19,627 nucleotides of DNA from CAYPPS01 sp964412685. Lineage in GTDB: Bacteria; Patescibacteriota; Microgenomatia; PFEM01; CAYPPS01. The notes beneath the pieces are model-generated. The model had not been told where the DNA came from, did not search any database, and saw only the letters and a program-made list of their open reading frames with translations. Shown here one piece after another: positions 5,781 to 12,458 of this stretch. A program made the translations under genes and the position numbers. The stretch covers positions 1 through 19,627 of the forward strand of contig CAYPPS010000007.1 of assembly GCA_964412685.1 (NCBI GenBank). Direction: 5' to 3'. The stretch's first letter is position 1; every line of letters starts with the position of its first letter.

Positions 5781-7580
5781 ATGAACATAAAGAACATCGC
5801 CATTATTGCTCATGTTGATCACGGCAAAACCACCTTGGTTGACAGTTTGCTGCGCCAATCGAAAACAAAACTCAACAAAGAGACAGCAACCATCGACTGC
5901 ATAATGGACAGTAACGAACTGGAACGAGAACGAGGAATTACTATTTTCTCCAAAAATGCTTCAGTTGTTTGGCAAAACACCAAAATAAACATCATCGATA
6001 CCCCGGGACACGCTGATTTTTCTGGCGAAGTCGAACGAGTTTTAAAACTGGCTGACGGCTCACTCCTTTTGGTTGACGCCCAAGAAGGACCAATGCCTCA
6101 AACTCGCTTCGTTTTAAAAAAAGCCCTGGAATTAAACCACAAAATTATTGTCGTCATTAATAAAATTGATAAGCCTAATGCCAATATTGCCGAAGCTTTG
6201 AATAAAACTTTTGATCTTTTTATTGACCTAGGAGCCGATGAAGATACGGCCGATTTCCCGATTGTTTATGCTTCATCAAAATTAGGTAAAGCTGGCTTAG
6301 AACCTGATCTAGGACAAATGGAAAACATTCAACCACTGTTTGAAGAAACGATCAAACGAATTCCCTCACCTCAAGGCGACCCAACTCAACCACTGCAAAT
6401 GATGATCACCTCAATCAGTTGGGACAATTTTAAAGGTCGGGTCGCCAGAGGCCGAGTCGTAAATGGACAAATCAAAACCGGCCAAGAAGTAGTCTTAATT
6501 AATCGAAAAGGAGAAAAGAGCAAACATAAGCTGACTTCATTAATGGTCTTTGAAGGCCTAGAGACAAAAGAAATGGAACAGGCCAAAGCCGGAGAGATAG
6601 TCGCCATTGCCGGTATTCCACAAATAACAATTGGTGAAACTGTGACTGATCCAGATCAACCGTTAGCTTTACCATTGTTAAAGATAGAAGAACCAACGGT
6701 TAGAATGACTTTGGGGGTTAACTCTTCTCCCTTTGCCGGAAAAGAAGGCCAATACACTACTTCTCGACAAATTGGTGAAAGAATAATCAAAGAACTGGAA
6801 AATGATGTTGCTCTTAAAATAGCGAATAGTGAAAATGGCGGCTGGGTTGTTTCCGGTCGAGGTGAACTTCACTTGGCAATTTTGATCGAACGTTTAAGGC
6901 GTGAAGGCTACGAATTCCAAGTTTCCCAACCGCAAGTAATTGTTAAGAAAAAAGATGGCCAAACCTTGATTCCTTACGAGGAAGTTTTTATTGAAGTCCC
7001 TCACGAATATCAAGGAGCGGTTATTCAAAAATTGAATAGCCGGCAAGGTGAGTTGAAAGAAATCAAAACCAATCGAGATAATATTACCCATTTAGAATTT
7101 ATCCTGCCAACAGAAAGTTTGTTTGGTTATAGAAGCGAGTTTTTAACCGACACCCACGGCAGTGGAATAATCAACACTAATTTTTACCAATATCTGCCAG
7201 CCAAGGGCGAAATAAAAAAGAAAGACCGCGGTTCACTAGTTGCCAGCCAAAACGGTGAAACTAGACTTTACGGGCTGACTCATGTTCAAGATAGAGGCGA
7301 GTTGTTTGTCAATCCGGGAATCAAAGTTTATCAAGGACAAGTAGTCGGCCAAAATTCACGCAGTGACGATATTTGGGTCAATGTTTGCAAAGAAAAACAG
7401 CTTTCCAATATGCGCTCTAAGGGCGAAGGAACTTCCGTCCACTTTAACACTCCGAAAATAATGGAACTGGAAGATGCTCTTAGTTACATTGATGATTCGG
7501 AACTGGTTGAAGTTACTCCAAAATCAATCAGAATCAGAAAAATAATTCTCAACCAAACGGAAGGGAAAAGAAAACAATAG
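5781..7580 (+). CDS. typA: Translational GTPase TypA/BipA
   Basis: The 599-residue protein is close to the usual 600-615 residues for TypA/BipA, a ribosome-binding GTPase related to EF-G and LepA that is involved in stress adaptation and ribosome assembly. The GTP-binding motifs are intact: AHVDHGKTT (G1, 10-18), RGITI (G2, 51-55), DTPGH (G3, 73-77), NKID (G4, 127-130) and ASSK (G5, about 164-167). The EF-G-like domains II, III and V follow. The typical TypA C-terminal features are present, including RGELHLAILIERLRREGYE (about 356-374), GYRSEFLTDTHGSG and SDDIWVNVCKEKQLSNMR. No Shine-Dalgarno site is seen before the ATG. It has its own strong promoter and a long leader, and the next gene starts 16 bases after its stop. 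Confidence 0.96.
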   Translation: MNIKNIAIIAHVDHGKTTLVDSLLRQSKTKLNKETATIDCIMDSNELERERGITIFSKNASVVWQNTKINIIDTPGHADFSGEVERVLKLADGSLLLVDAQEGPMPQTRFVLKKALELNHKIIVVINKIDKPNANIAEALNKTFDLFIDLGADEDTADFPIVYASSKLGKAGLEPDLGQMENIQPLFEETIKRIPSPQGDPTQPLQMMITSISWDNFKGRVARGRVVNGQIKTGQEVVLINRKGEKSKHKLTSLMVFEGLETKEMEQAKAGEIVAIAGIPQITIGETVTDPDQPLALPLLKIEEPTVRMTLGVNSSPFAGKEGQYTTSRQIGERIIKELENDVALKIANSENGGWVVSGRGELHLAILIERLRREGYEFQVSQPQVIVKKKDGQTLIPYEEVFIEVPHEYQGAVIQKLNSRQGELKEIKTNRDNITHLEFILPTESLFGYRSEFLTDTHGSGIINTNFYQYLPAKGEIKKKDRGSLVASQNGETRLYGLTHVQDRGELFVNPGIKVYQGQVVGQNSRSDDIWVNVCKEKQLSNMRSKGEGTSVHFNTPKIMELEDALSYIDDSELVEVTPKSIRIRKIILNQTEGKRKQ

Positions 7581-7634
7581 TGTATAATCAGAACATATGA
7601 ATAAGGCCGTAATTATTGGACTTGGAGGGCTCGC
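7573..7634 (+). repeat. 62-bp exact direct repeat, copy 1 (promoter plus first codons)
   Basis: This copy is identical to 8149-8210 over 62 bases. It covers the last bases of typA, a TATAAT box (7583-7588), the start codon at 7597, and codons 1-12 plus most of codon 13 (through 7634) of the following gene. Identity stops abruptly at 7635. No inverted repeats or transposase lie at the ends, so a segmental duplication or gene conversion is more likely than a mobile element. Confidence 0.9.
7583..7588 (+). promoter_or_regulatory. -10 box 8 bases before the start codon, copy 1
   Basis: TATAAT lies within the 62-bp repeat and overlaps the region directly after the typA stop. ATG 7597 follows after 8 bases, which predicts a leaderless or nearly leaderless mRNA. 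No good -35 element is seen. Confidence 0.55.
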
Positions 7635-8133
7635 CTTATTCGTCGCCCTAGGAATTGGGGCCGTTTTTTATTTAATCATCCAAAACAATAAAGAGACCGC
7701 GCCAGTAATCCCATCGCCTTCTCCGATAGTCACCCCCACTTCCATTCCCACTTCTCCAGTTACTCCAACCCCAACAATTCAATCACAACCAACTGAGGCA
7801 GAAGAAATAACCAATGTTTCCAACGGCTGGCTTACCTACAAAAACGAAACATATGGTTTTGAGATATCTTACCCGGAAACCTATCAAGCCCTGGATGACG
7901 AGAAAAATCTTTATGGCTGGCCGAAAGCGATCGTGTTGATATATGGTGGTGGACAATCTCATGATTTGCCCATAGAGATCTGGGGCACGGTTGCAGAATA
8001 TGAGAACAAATATAACAATCAAATGGGTGACTTAACAATTAAAAAAGTTGGCAGTAAATACATTACCTTATTAAACACAAACCACAAAGAAGAAGTCGAT
8101 CAAATAATCGCCACCTTCAAAACCACAGATTGA
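7597..8133 (+). CDS. Membrane-anchored protein with Pro/Thr linker and PsbP-like domain
   Basis: The 178-residue protein begins with MNKAVIIGLGGLA, identical to the gene at 8173, and has one N-terminal anchor helix (about 4-28). A linker of about 40 residues follows, dominated by Pro, Thr and Ser (about 36-66). A C-terminal domain begins near 77 with NGWLTYKNETYGFEISYP. The phrase Tyr-x-Asn-x-x-Tyr-Gly-Phe-x-x-x-Tyr-Pro is the usual opening of PsbP-like or related extracytoplasmic beta domains, and the ending VDQIIATFK also fits. The catalytic or binding role is unknown. The domain is predicted to lie outside the membrane. It follows typA after 16 bases but probably has its own promoter. Confidence 0.7.
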   Translation: MNKAVIIGLGGLALFVALGIGAVFYLIIQNNKETAPVIPSPSPIVTPTSIPTSPVTPTPTIQSQPTEAEEITNVSNGWLTYKNETYGFEISYPETYQALDDEKNLYGWPKAIVLIYGGGQSHDLPIEIWGTVAEYENKYNNQMGDLTIKKVGSKYITLLNTNHKEEVDQIIATFKTTD

Positions 8134-8148
8134 AGAGCCGGAGGACAG

Positions 8149-8210
8149 AACAATAGTGTATAATCAGAACATATGAATAAGGCCGTAATTATTGGACTTG
8201 GAGGGCTCGC
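8149..8210 (+). repeat. 62-bp exact direct repeat, copy 2 (promoter plus first codons)
   Basis: Second copy of 7573-7634, offset by 576 bases. It holds TATAAT (8159-8164), ATG 8173, codons 1-12 and most of codon 13. Beyond 8210 the two genes still both encode hydrophobic anchor residues, but the DNA diverges. Confidence 0.9.
8159..8164 (+). promoter_or_regulatory. -10 box 8 bases before the start codon, copy 2
   Basis: TATAAT is placed exactly as in copy 1, 8 bases before ATG 8173. This again predicts a leaderless transcript. No clear -35 element is seen. Confidence 0.55.
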
Positions 8211-8853
8211 TTTAGTCGTCGTTGCTGGAGTGATCATTTTTGCCAAACCCTTTCAGTCCTCCTCTCAACCCCAAGGACAGATTTCGACCGAAACCTCATC
8301 TCAAGGCAAAAAGGATTCTGATGTTGGTAGCATCAAAGGAACAATAAAAGATCTGTTTGCTCGCAACATCCCCATGGAGTGTACTTTTACTCAAGCCAAT
8401 GAGGAAATGAAGACAATCGGAACAGTCTATCTTTCTGGAGGAAAAATACGAAGCAATTTCCAAACAATTCAAGACAACGAACAGTCGATTGATGGTTTCA
8501 TGATCCAAGACGGAGAATACATTTACACTTGGACATCAGAACAATCAAGGGGTATGAAAATAAAACTTGAAGATCAAAGAGATCTCGTCGAGGAAAATGC
8601 TGAAAACTTGGAAAGTGAACCAAAATCACTCGATTTTGAAGAACAGGATATTGATTATACCTGTAAGCCGTGGTTGCCAGATAATTCCTTTTTCACTCCT
8701 CCCAGCGATATCGAATTTACCAATCTAAATCAACAAATCGAACAAATCGAAAAAACAACTGAAGAAATGGGAGAAATCTCTTGTGACGTTTGCGATCAAC
8801 TACCCGCCGGAGAAACACAAGACCAGTGCCGACAAAGTCTAGGTTGCGAGTAA
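8173..8853 (+). CDS. Membrane-anchored protein with C-terminal cysteine cluster
   Basis: The 226-residue protein shares its promoter and first 13 residues with the gene at 7597, then continues with a different body. An anchor helix (about 4-24) is followed by a polar linker (25-55). A beta-rich central domain (about 60-170) has the phrase MECTFTQ, then GTVYLSGGKIRSNF, GFMIQDGEYIYTW and GMKIKLED, resembling small exported beta-sheet domains that are common in CPR genomes. The C-terminus has four cysteines (C204, C207, C219, C225) in CDVCDQLPAGETQDQCRQSL, with two more at C70 and C164. Six cysteines in an exported protein suggest disulfides or metal binding. No enzymatic motif is seen. The region converges with the gene at 8873. 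Confidence 0.7.
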   Translation: MNKAVIIGLGGLALVVVAGVIIFAKPFQSSSQPQGQISTETSSQGKKDSDVGSIKGTIKDLFARNIPMECTFTQANEEMKTIGTVYLSGGKIRSNFQTIQDNEQSIDGFMIQDGEYIYTWTSEQSRGMKIKLEDQRDLVEENAENLESEPKSLDFEEQDIDYTCKPWLPDNSFFTPPSDIEFTNLNQQIEQIEKTTEEMGEISCDVCDQLPAGETQDQCRQSLGCE

Positions 8854-8872
8854 TTCTACTTATTAACAAAAA

Positions 8873-9250
8873 TTAAACGTTAGGGTGTTCTGGATAGTCT
8901 TGTGGTTTCTCGCCTTCTCTTAATCGTTCCTGATCGGCTTCAGACCAAGCTTCTTGGGGCACCTCACCTATTTTTAAAAGGTCTAAAATTGTTCCTACCA
9001 CCGGTAAGCGAGAACAGCCTATTTTCTGTTCTTCATCGCTTCCATCATGCTCAGGCAAAATTAGCCTACCACTTTCTACCATCTTATCTATTGCATCCAC
9101 CGCTTCCTGCGCATTCTCGTAACCAGCCATAGCCAAAAGAGAGAGTTCTTCTAGAGCTCTCCAGGCTTCAGCACCGGTAGTTTTCACCTCTCTTGCAAGA
9201 GCTCCAACAATCTCAACTCCCGATTGTCCGATAGAATCTCTTTCAGTCAT
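8873..9250 (-). CDS. Hypothetical acidic protein, 125 residues
   Basis: I do not recognise this protein. The start is ATG 9250. The first 65 residues are predicted helical (TGAEAWRALEELSLLAMAG, AQEAVDAIDKMVESGRL), followed by an acidic loop (EHDGSDEEQK). A short hydrophobic helix (LPVVGTILDLLKIG) and an acidic C-terminus rich in Glu, Asp and Pro come after. There is no signal peptide. Its lysine content is lower than that of most neighbours. A minus-strand promoter, TTGTTA (9284-9289) and TATAAT (9262-9267) with 16-base spacing, ends 11 bases before the ATG, so any leader is only a few bases. It is likely a one-gene unit. Confidence 0.6.
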   Translation of the reverse strand: MTERDSIGQSGVEIVGALAREVKTTGAEAWRALEELSLLAMAGYENAQEAVDAIDKMVESGRLILPEHDGSDEEQKIGCSRLPVVGTILDLLKIGEVPQEAWSEADQERLREGEKPQDYPEHPNV

Positions 9251-9261
9251 ATCTGCCCTAC

Positions 9262-9289
9262 ATTATAGCAAAAAGGCCCAAACTAACAA
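9262..9289 (-). promoter_or_regulatory. Promoter of the 125-residue hypothetical gene
   Basis: On the minus strand, TTGTTA and TATAAT are 16 bases apart, and the -10 box ends 11 bases before ATG 9250. The -35 element overlaps the T-run of the terminator of the upstream minus-strand gene. Confidence 0.55.
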
Positions 9290-9325
9290 GAAAACTCCCG
9301 CTAGCTAAATTAAAACTAGGGGAGT
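9286..9325 (-). terminator. Intrinsic terminator after the secreted helical protein gene
   Basis: Read on the minus strand, ACTCCCCTAG (9325-9316) pairs with CTAGCGGGAGT (9304-9294) with one bulged base and an 11-nt loop. It is followed by TTTTCTTGTT (9293-9286 and adjoining bases). It lies about 35 bases after the stop of the gene ending at 9360. This is the clearest terminator in the window and would end the response regulator/kinase/secreted protein unit. Confidence 0.7.
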
Positions 9326-9359
9326 CTTCTTTAGGGAAAAGCGTTACTGGTCGATATTT

Positions 9360-9839
9360 TTAATGCCAGTAGCCGCCGGCCTTCTCGCCAAAACCATCTT
9401 TCTTGCCTAACCCATGACCAAACATGAGAGATAAATCAATCCCCTCACTTTCAGCCCAAACCTGCATCTCTTCTCGATGCTGTTCCATTTGTTCTCGTTT
9501 TTCTTCAAGAGTTAAGCCTTGCCAGTTTTGACTTTCCTGCCTCATTGCCTCTTTCTTGGCTAAAATAGCCTGTTTTTGCTCTTCGGTCAATTGACCCTCT
9601 TCCACCAATTCACTCAATCTTTCTCCAAAATGAGCCTGCATTCGACTTCGTTTTTCTTCTCGTGCCTCAGCAAAGACTTCTTCAACATCTTCACCATCTA
9701 GGTTAAATTTTTCAATTAACCTTTGGATAATGGGCGGATAATCAGCGCCATTATCTTCTGCCTTTGCTTGATTGACAGTAAAAAATCCAGCGGCAATTAA
9801 AGCCGAAAGAGTTAAAATTGTCAGTGTTGTTTTTTTCAT
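9360..9839 (-). CDS. Secreted helical protein downstream of a two-component system
   Basis: From ATG 9839 the protein has 159 residues. A classic signal peptide (MKKTTLTILTLSALIAAGFF, cleavage probably after AKA at 27) leads to a mature part that is almost all helix and highly charged. It contains YPPIIQRLIEKFNLDGEDV (about 34-52), repeated Glu/Arg/Gln helices with LTEEQKQAILAKKEAMRQ and LTLEEKREQMEQHREEM, and a Gly/His tail (MFGHGLGKKDGFGEKAGGYW). This recalls small secreted helical proteins such as DUF2680 or Spy/CpxP types, but it lacks the LTxxQ pair that would prove Spy. TTG starts at 9851 or 9848 are possible, because the strong AGGAGGTGA lies 26 bases before the ATG. It follows the kinase gene on the same strand after about 90 bases. 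Confidence 0.75.
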   Translation of the reverse strand: MKKTTLTILTLSALIAAGFFTVNQAKAEDNGADYPPIIQRLIEKFNLDGEDVEEVFAEAREEKRSRMQAHFGERLSELVEEGQLTEEQKQAILAKKEAMRQESQNWQGLTLEEKREQMEQHREEMQVWAESEGIDLSLMFGHGLGKKDGFGEKAGGYWH

Positions 9840-9876
9840 TGTTTCCAACAAGCTTGACTTGTTTTCACCTCCTTTC
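9840..9876 (-). promoter_or_regulatory. Strong Shine-Dalgarno with a hairpin before the start codon
   Basis: On the minus strand AAAGGAGGTGA (about 9876-9866) is a near-perfect ribosome-binding site, yet it is 26 bases from ATG 9839. Between them, ACAAG and CTTGT can form a 5-bp stem with a 5-nt loop, which would shorten the effective spacing to about 11. Alternatively TTG 9851 is used, at a 14-15 base spacing. Confidence 0.45.
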
Positions 9877-9932
9877 TTTTCGCAAAAATCTATTAACTGT
9901 TTGAATAATAAACCAAAAACCTGAGAAAAAGC

Positions 9933-10979
9933 TTAAGAAGGAAGGGTAATTCTAAAAATAGTCCCCTTTTTCGACCCACTCTCAACCTCAATCTTGCCTC
10001 GATGAAGTTCAACGATTTGTTTTGCCAGAGAAAGACCCAAGCCAAAACCTCCCTCTTTAGTCCTCGTCCGAGAAGTATCGGTTCGATAAAAACGTCTAAA
10101 AATATGGGGCAATTCTCGCTTGGCAATCCCAATCCCAGAATCTTTAATCTCCAGACAAACTTTATCCTTCTTGGTCGTTAAAGTTATTTTTACTTCACTC
10201 TTTTTAGAACTATATTTAATCGCATTGTCCAAAAAAACAGCGATCATTTCTTTCAGTTTCTGTTTATCAGCGAAAACAAGAGCTTTTTTAGTTTTTACTT
10301 TTAATCGAACTTGCCTTTTCCCTGCTAAAGGTTTGAATTTAACCGCCAATTCTTTAATCAATTTACCCAAATCAAGCTCCTCTTTTTCCAGTCGTTTTTC
10401 CTGGTTCTTGGCCAATTTCAAAAGCCAGCGACTTAATTCTTCTAACTCTTTAACCTCTTCCAGAGAACTCTTGATGGTTGATCTGGCTTCTTTCAAGGAA
10501 AGTTTTTTATCTCTCAAATTAACTTCTAATAATGTTCTTAACGCTGTCAAGGGTGTTCTTAGTTCGTGAGAAGCATCGGCAATGAATCGTTTTTGACCTT
10601 CCATCGCGTACTCAATCGGAGCCAAAGTTTTACCGGCCAAAAAATAGCCAGAAAGAGCCGAAACAAAAAGAATCACCCCATTGGCCATCAATAAACCAAA
10701 GGCAACTTTTTGTTTAGCAGCCTTCAAATCTCCCGGAGAAAACAGAAGATCAACCTCAGTCTCTTCCGAACGTAAAGGTAAGTTTTCCCATTTCTTTCCC
10801 GGACCTCGGAGTAAATTCGGATCCAACTGTCTCGCTCGATACCTCATCTCCGCCTGATAAAAATTTCTCTCCAATTGAAAAGAGACAACAAAAAAAATAC
10901 CCACACTAAAAGAGGTACTTATTAAAATAATAATTAACAAATACCACGCAGTTAATTTTAATCTTGCTTGTTGAAACAT
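9933..10979 (-). CDS. Membrane sensor histidine kinase
   Basis: The 348-residue protein has two membrane helices (about 11-33 and 93-115) around an extracytoplasmic segment of about 58 residues. The cytoplasmic part is a complete kinase core: an HisKA domain with the phospho-acceptor His138 in ADASHELRTPLTAL, the N box DNAIKYSS (251-258), the G1 box DSGIGIA (280-286), the FRRFYR stretch (294-299) and the G2 box GFGLGLSLAKQIVELHRG (311-328). Only about 20 residues separate TM2 from the DHp helix, so a full HAMP domain is absent or severely shortened. It autophosphorylates on His and passes the phosphate to the response regulator encoded 5 bases upstream. The stimulus is unknown; the secreted protein gene downstream may be a target or a partner. 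Confidence 0.93.
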   Translation of the reverse strand: MFQQARLKLTAWYLLIIILISTSFSVGIFFVVSFQLERNFYQAEMRYRARQLDPNLLRGPGKKWENLPLRSEETEVDLLFSPGDLKAAKQKVAFGLLMANGVILFVSALSGYFLAGKTLAPIEYAMEGQKRFIADASHELRTPLTALRTLLEVNLRDKKLSLKEARSTIKSSLEEVKELEELSRWLLKLAKNQEKRLEKEELDLGKLIKELAVKFKPLAGKRQVRLKVKTKKALVFADKQKLKEMIAVFLDNAIKYSSKKSEVKITLTTKKDKVCLEIKDSGIGIAKRELPHIFRRFYRTDTSRTRTKEGGFGLGLSLAKQIVELHRGKIEVESGSKKGTIFRITLPS

Positions 10980-10984
10980 TATTT

Positions 10985-11659
10985 CTATTTTATTCGATAA
11001 CCAAAGCCCCGAACAGTTTGAATTAACTTAGGTAATCGAGGAAATGGCTTCTCCAATTTTTTTCTTAAATAACCGATAAAGACTTCAACCGTATTGGGTA
11101 AAATGTCGGCCTCATAATTCCAAACGTGGGCAATTAACTGATCTTTACTGGCTGTTTTTCCTTGATAGCGAAGCAAGTATTCCAAAAGAGCAAATTCTTT
11201 TTTAGACAACATTATTTCTTTACCTTTTCTTGTCACTTGATAGCCATTAGTGTCTAGTTTCAAGCCATTGTATTCCAAGACTCGAGACAATCTGTGTTTT
11301 GGCCGTTGAGAAAGAGCCTTGATTCGAACCAAAAGTTCACTAAAAGCGAAAGGCTTAGCCAAATAATCATCCGCTCCAGCGTTAAAACCGTTAACCTTAT
11401 CCTCCAATTCACCCTTGGCGGTTAACATTAAAATTGGCGTATGAATTTTTTCTTCTTCTCTCAAGCTCCGGCAAACTTGAATTCCATCCATTTTAGGTAA
11501 CATCAAATCTAAAACAATGACATCATATTCTTCTCCTATTGCCAGATCAAACCCGGCTTCACCATCAAAAGCCAAATCAACCACAAAAGAATCTTGCTCC
11601 AATCCTTTTTTGATAGAAGCGGCAATCCGATGATTGTCTTCAACCACTAAAACTCGCAT
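10985..11659 (-). CDS. OmpR/PhoB-family response regulator
   Basis: The 224-residue protein has an intact receiver domain (1-118): the acidic pair E7-D8, phospho-acceptor D51 in VLDLMLPKMDG, T80 in MLTAKG and K102 in LAKPF. A winged-helix DNA-binding domain follows (about 126-224), with the expected KEFALLEYLLRYQGKTASK and VEVFIGYLRKKLEK segments and the C-terminal IQTVRGFGYRI. It should bind DNA as a dimer when phosphorylated by the kinase gene that follows after 5 bases. ATG 11659 is preceded by AAGGAGAA, a real but close Shine-Dalgarno site. A TATAAT box is at 11686-11691 on the minus strand. Target genes are unknown; the secreted protein gene and its own operon are the obvious candidates. 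Confidence 0.95.
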   Translation of the reverse strand: MRVLVVEDNHRIAASIKKGLEQDSFVVDLAFDGEAGFDLAIGEEYDVIVLDLMLPKMDGIQVCRSLREEEKIHTPILMLTAKGELEDKVNGFNAGADDYLAKPFAFSELLVRIKALSQRPKHRLSRVLEYNGLKLDTNGYQVTRKGKEIMLSKKEFALLEYLLRYQGKTASKDQLIAHVWNYEADILPNTVEVFIGYLRKKLEKPFPRLPKLIQTVRGFGYRIK

Positions 11660-11685
11660 TTCTCCTTATTCGTAACCACGCTCAT

Positions 11686-11691
11686 ATTATA
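11686..11691 (-). promoter_or_regulatory. -10 box of the two-component operon
   Basis: TATAAT on the minus strand lies 26 bases before ATG 11659, giving a leader of about 20 nt that contains the Shine-Dalgarno site. The -35 region is weak (TTCAGC-like, about 18 bases upstream), which would fit an activator-dependent or autoregulated promoter. Confidence 0.45.
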
Positions 11692-11719
11692 CTTGAATCC
11701 TGAAAAAAAGCTGAAAAAG

Positions 11720-12418
11720 TTACTTATTCAAATAGAACTTTCTTTGTTTCTCGGGCAATTTCTCAATTGAATAGCGAAGCATTGTCCGGGGCATTTCTAA
11801 AACATGCCGATCTAAAAATTTCTTTAGAACAGACAAGTCTTTCTTGCCCGCTTCCCGCAACATCCAACCAACCGCCTTGTGAATCAAATCATGATCATCA
11901 TTAAGAAGAATCTCCGCAATTTTTAAAGTATCATCAAATTGTTCTTCTCGAATAAAGGCAAAAGTCGAAAGAATGGCAATCCGTCTTTCCCACAAATCTT
12001 CAGACCGGGCTAACTTGTAAAGCACTTCCCTGTTTTTATCAAGCAAATAATCACCTAAAATTTTCGGCGCCGAGATATCAACTAAATCCCAATTATTGAT
12101 TCCTTTTGTATTTCGTAAATAAAAAGTGGCTATTTCCCCTCTGCGAGTTTCTTCTTTTTCTCTGCTGAACTGATCAATCAAAATATACAAAGCCGCTTGA
12201 CGATATTGATGAATCTTACTATCAAGCAACTTTTGCAAATCATCTAAGGAAAGAGTTTTATATTTTTTAGCTACCGCTCGAAGCTTCGGAACGGGAATAC
12301 CTAAAAATATATCACCTTCGCCATACTCTCCTTTGCCGGTTTTAAAAAAACGGTTGTGAATTCTGGCCTTCTTTGAATCAGCTAAACTTTGCAAATCTTT
12401 TTTTAATTTTCTAATCAT
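11720..12418 (-). CDS. AlkD-like DNA alkylation repair protein (HEAT-like repeats)
   Basis: The 232-residue length is typical of AlkD-type DNA glycosylases, which remove alkylated bases such as N3- and N7-alkylpurines without flipping the base. The protein is made of HEAT-like helical pairs. The conserved points of the family are visible: GIPVPKLRAVAKKY (about 40-53), INNWDLVDISAP (107-118, with W110 and the catalytic-type D114), DLWERRIAILSTFAFIRE (141-158) and HDLIHKAVGWMLREAGK (176-192, W185). The C-terminal MPRTMLRYSIEKLP also fits. All key aromatic and acidic residues appear to be present, so activity is likely. It is divergent from the cyclophilin gene; GGGAG lies about 13 bases before the ATG. 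Confidence 0.9.
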   Translation of the reverse strand: MIRKLKKDLQSLADSKKARIHNRFFKTGKGEYGEGDIFLGIPVPKLRAVAKKYKTLSLDDLQKLLDSKIHQYRQAALYILIDQFSREKEETRRGEIATFYLRNTKGINNWDLVDISAPKILGDYLLDKNREVLYKLARSEDLWERRIAILSTFAFIREEQFDDTLKIAEILLNDDHDLIHKAVGWMLREAGKKDLSVLKKFLDRHVLEMPRTMLRYSIEKLPEKQRKFYLNK

Positions 12419-12422
12419 AATC

Positions 12423-12450
12423 TTGCCAACTCCCGTCTAATGTCTATAAT
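12423..12450 (+). promoter_or_regulatory. Promoter of the cyclophilin gene, predicted leaderless
   Basis: TTGCCA (12423-12428) and TATAAT (12445-12450) are 16 bases apart, and the start codon GTG 12459 follows after only 8 bases. The mRNA would begin at or just before the start codon. A minus-strand TATTAT overlaps the same bases and could serve the divergent AlkD-like gene. Confidence 0.6.
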
Positions 12451-12458
12451 ATCTTAAA

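Noticed and set aside
7573..8210. Mobile element ends at the 62-bp repeats
   Set aside because: The repeats are direct, include coding sequence, have no terminal inverted repeats, and enclose no transposase or integrase.
10120..10569. A 149-codon open frame on the plus strand
   Set aside because: It lies wholly antisense to the well-supported histidine kinase core. Its Ser/Leu/Phe-rich translation is the expected shadow of a lysine/glutamate-rich gene.
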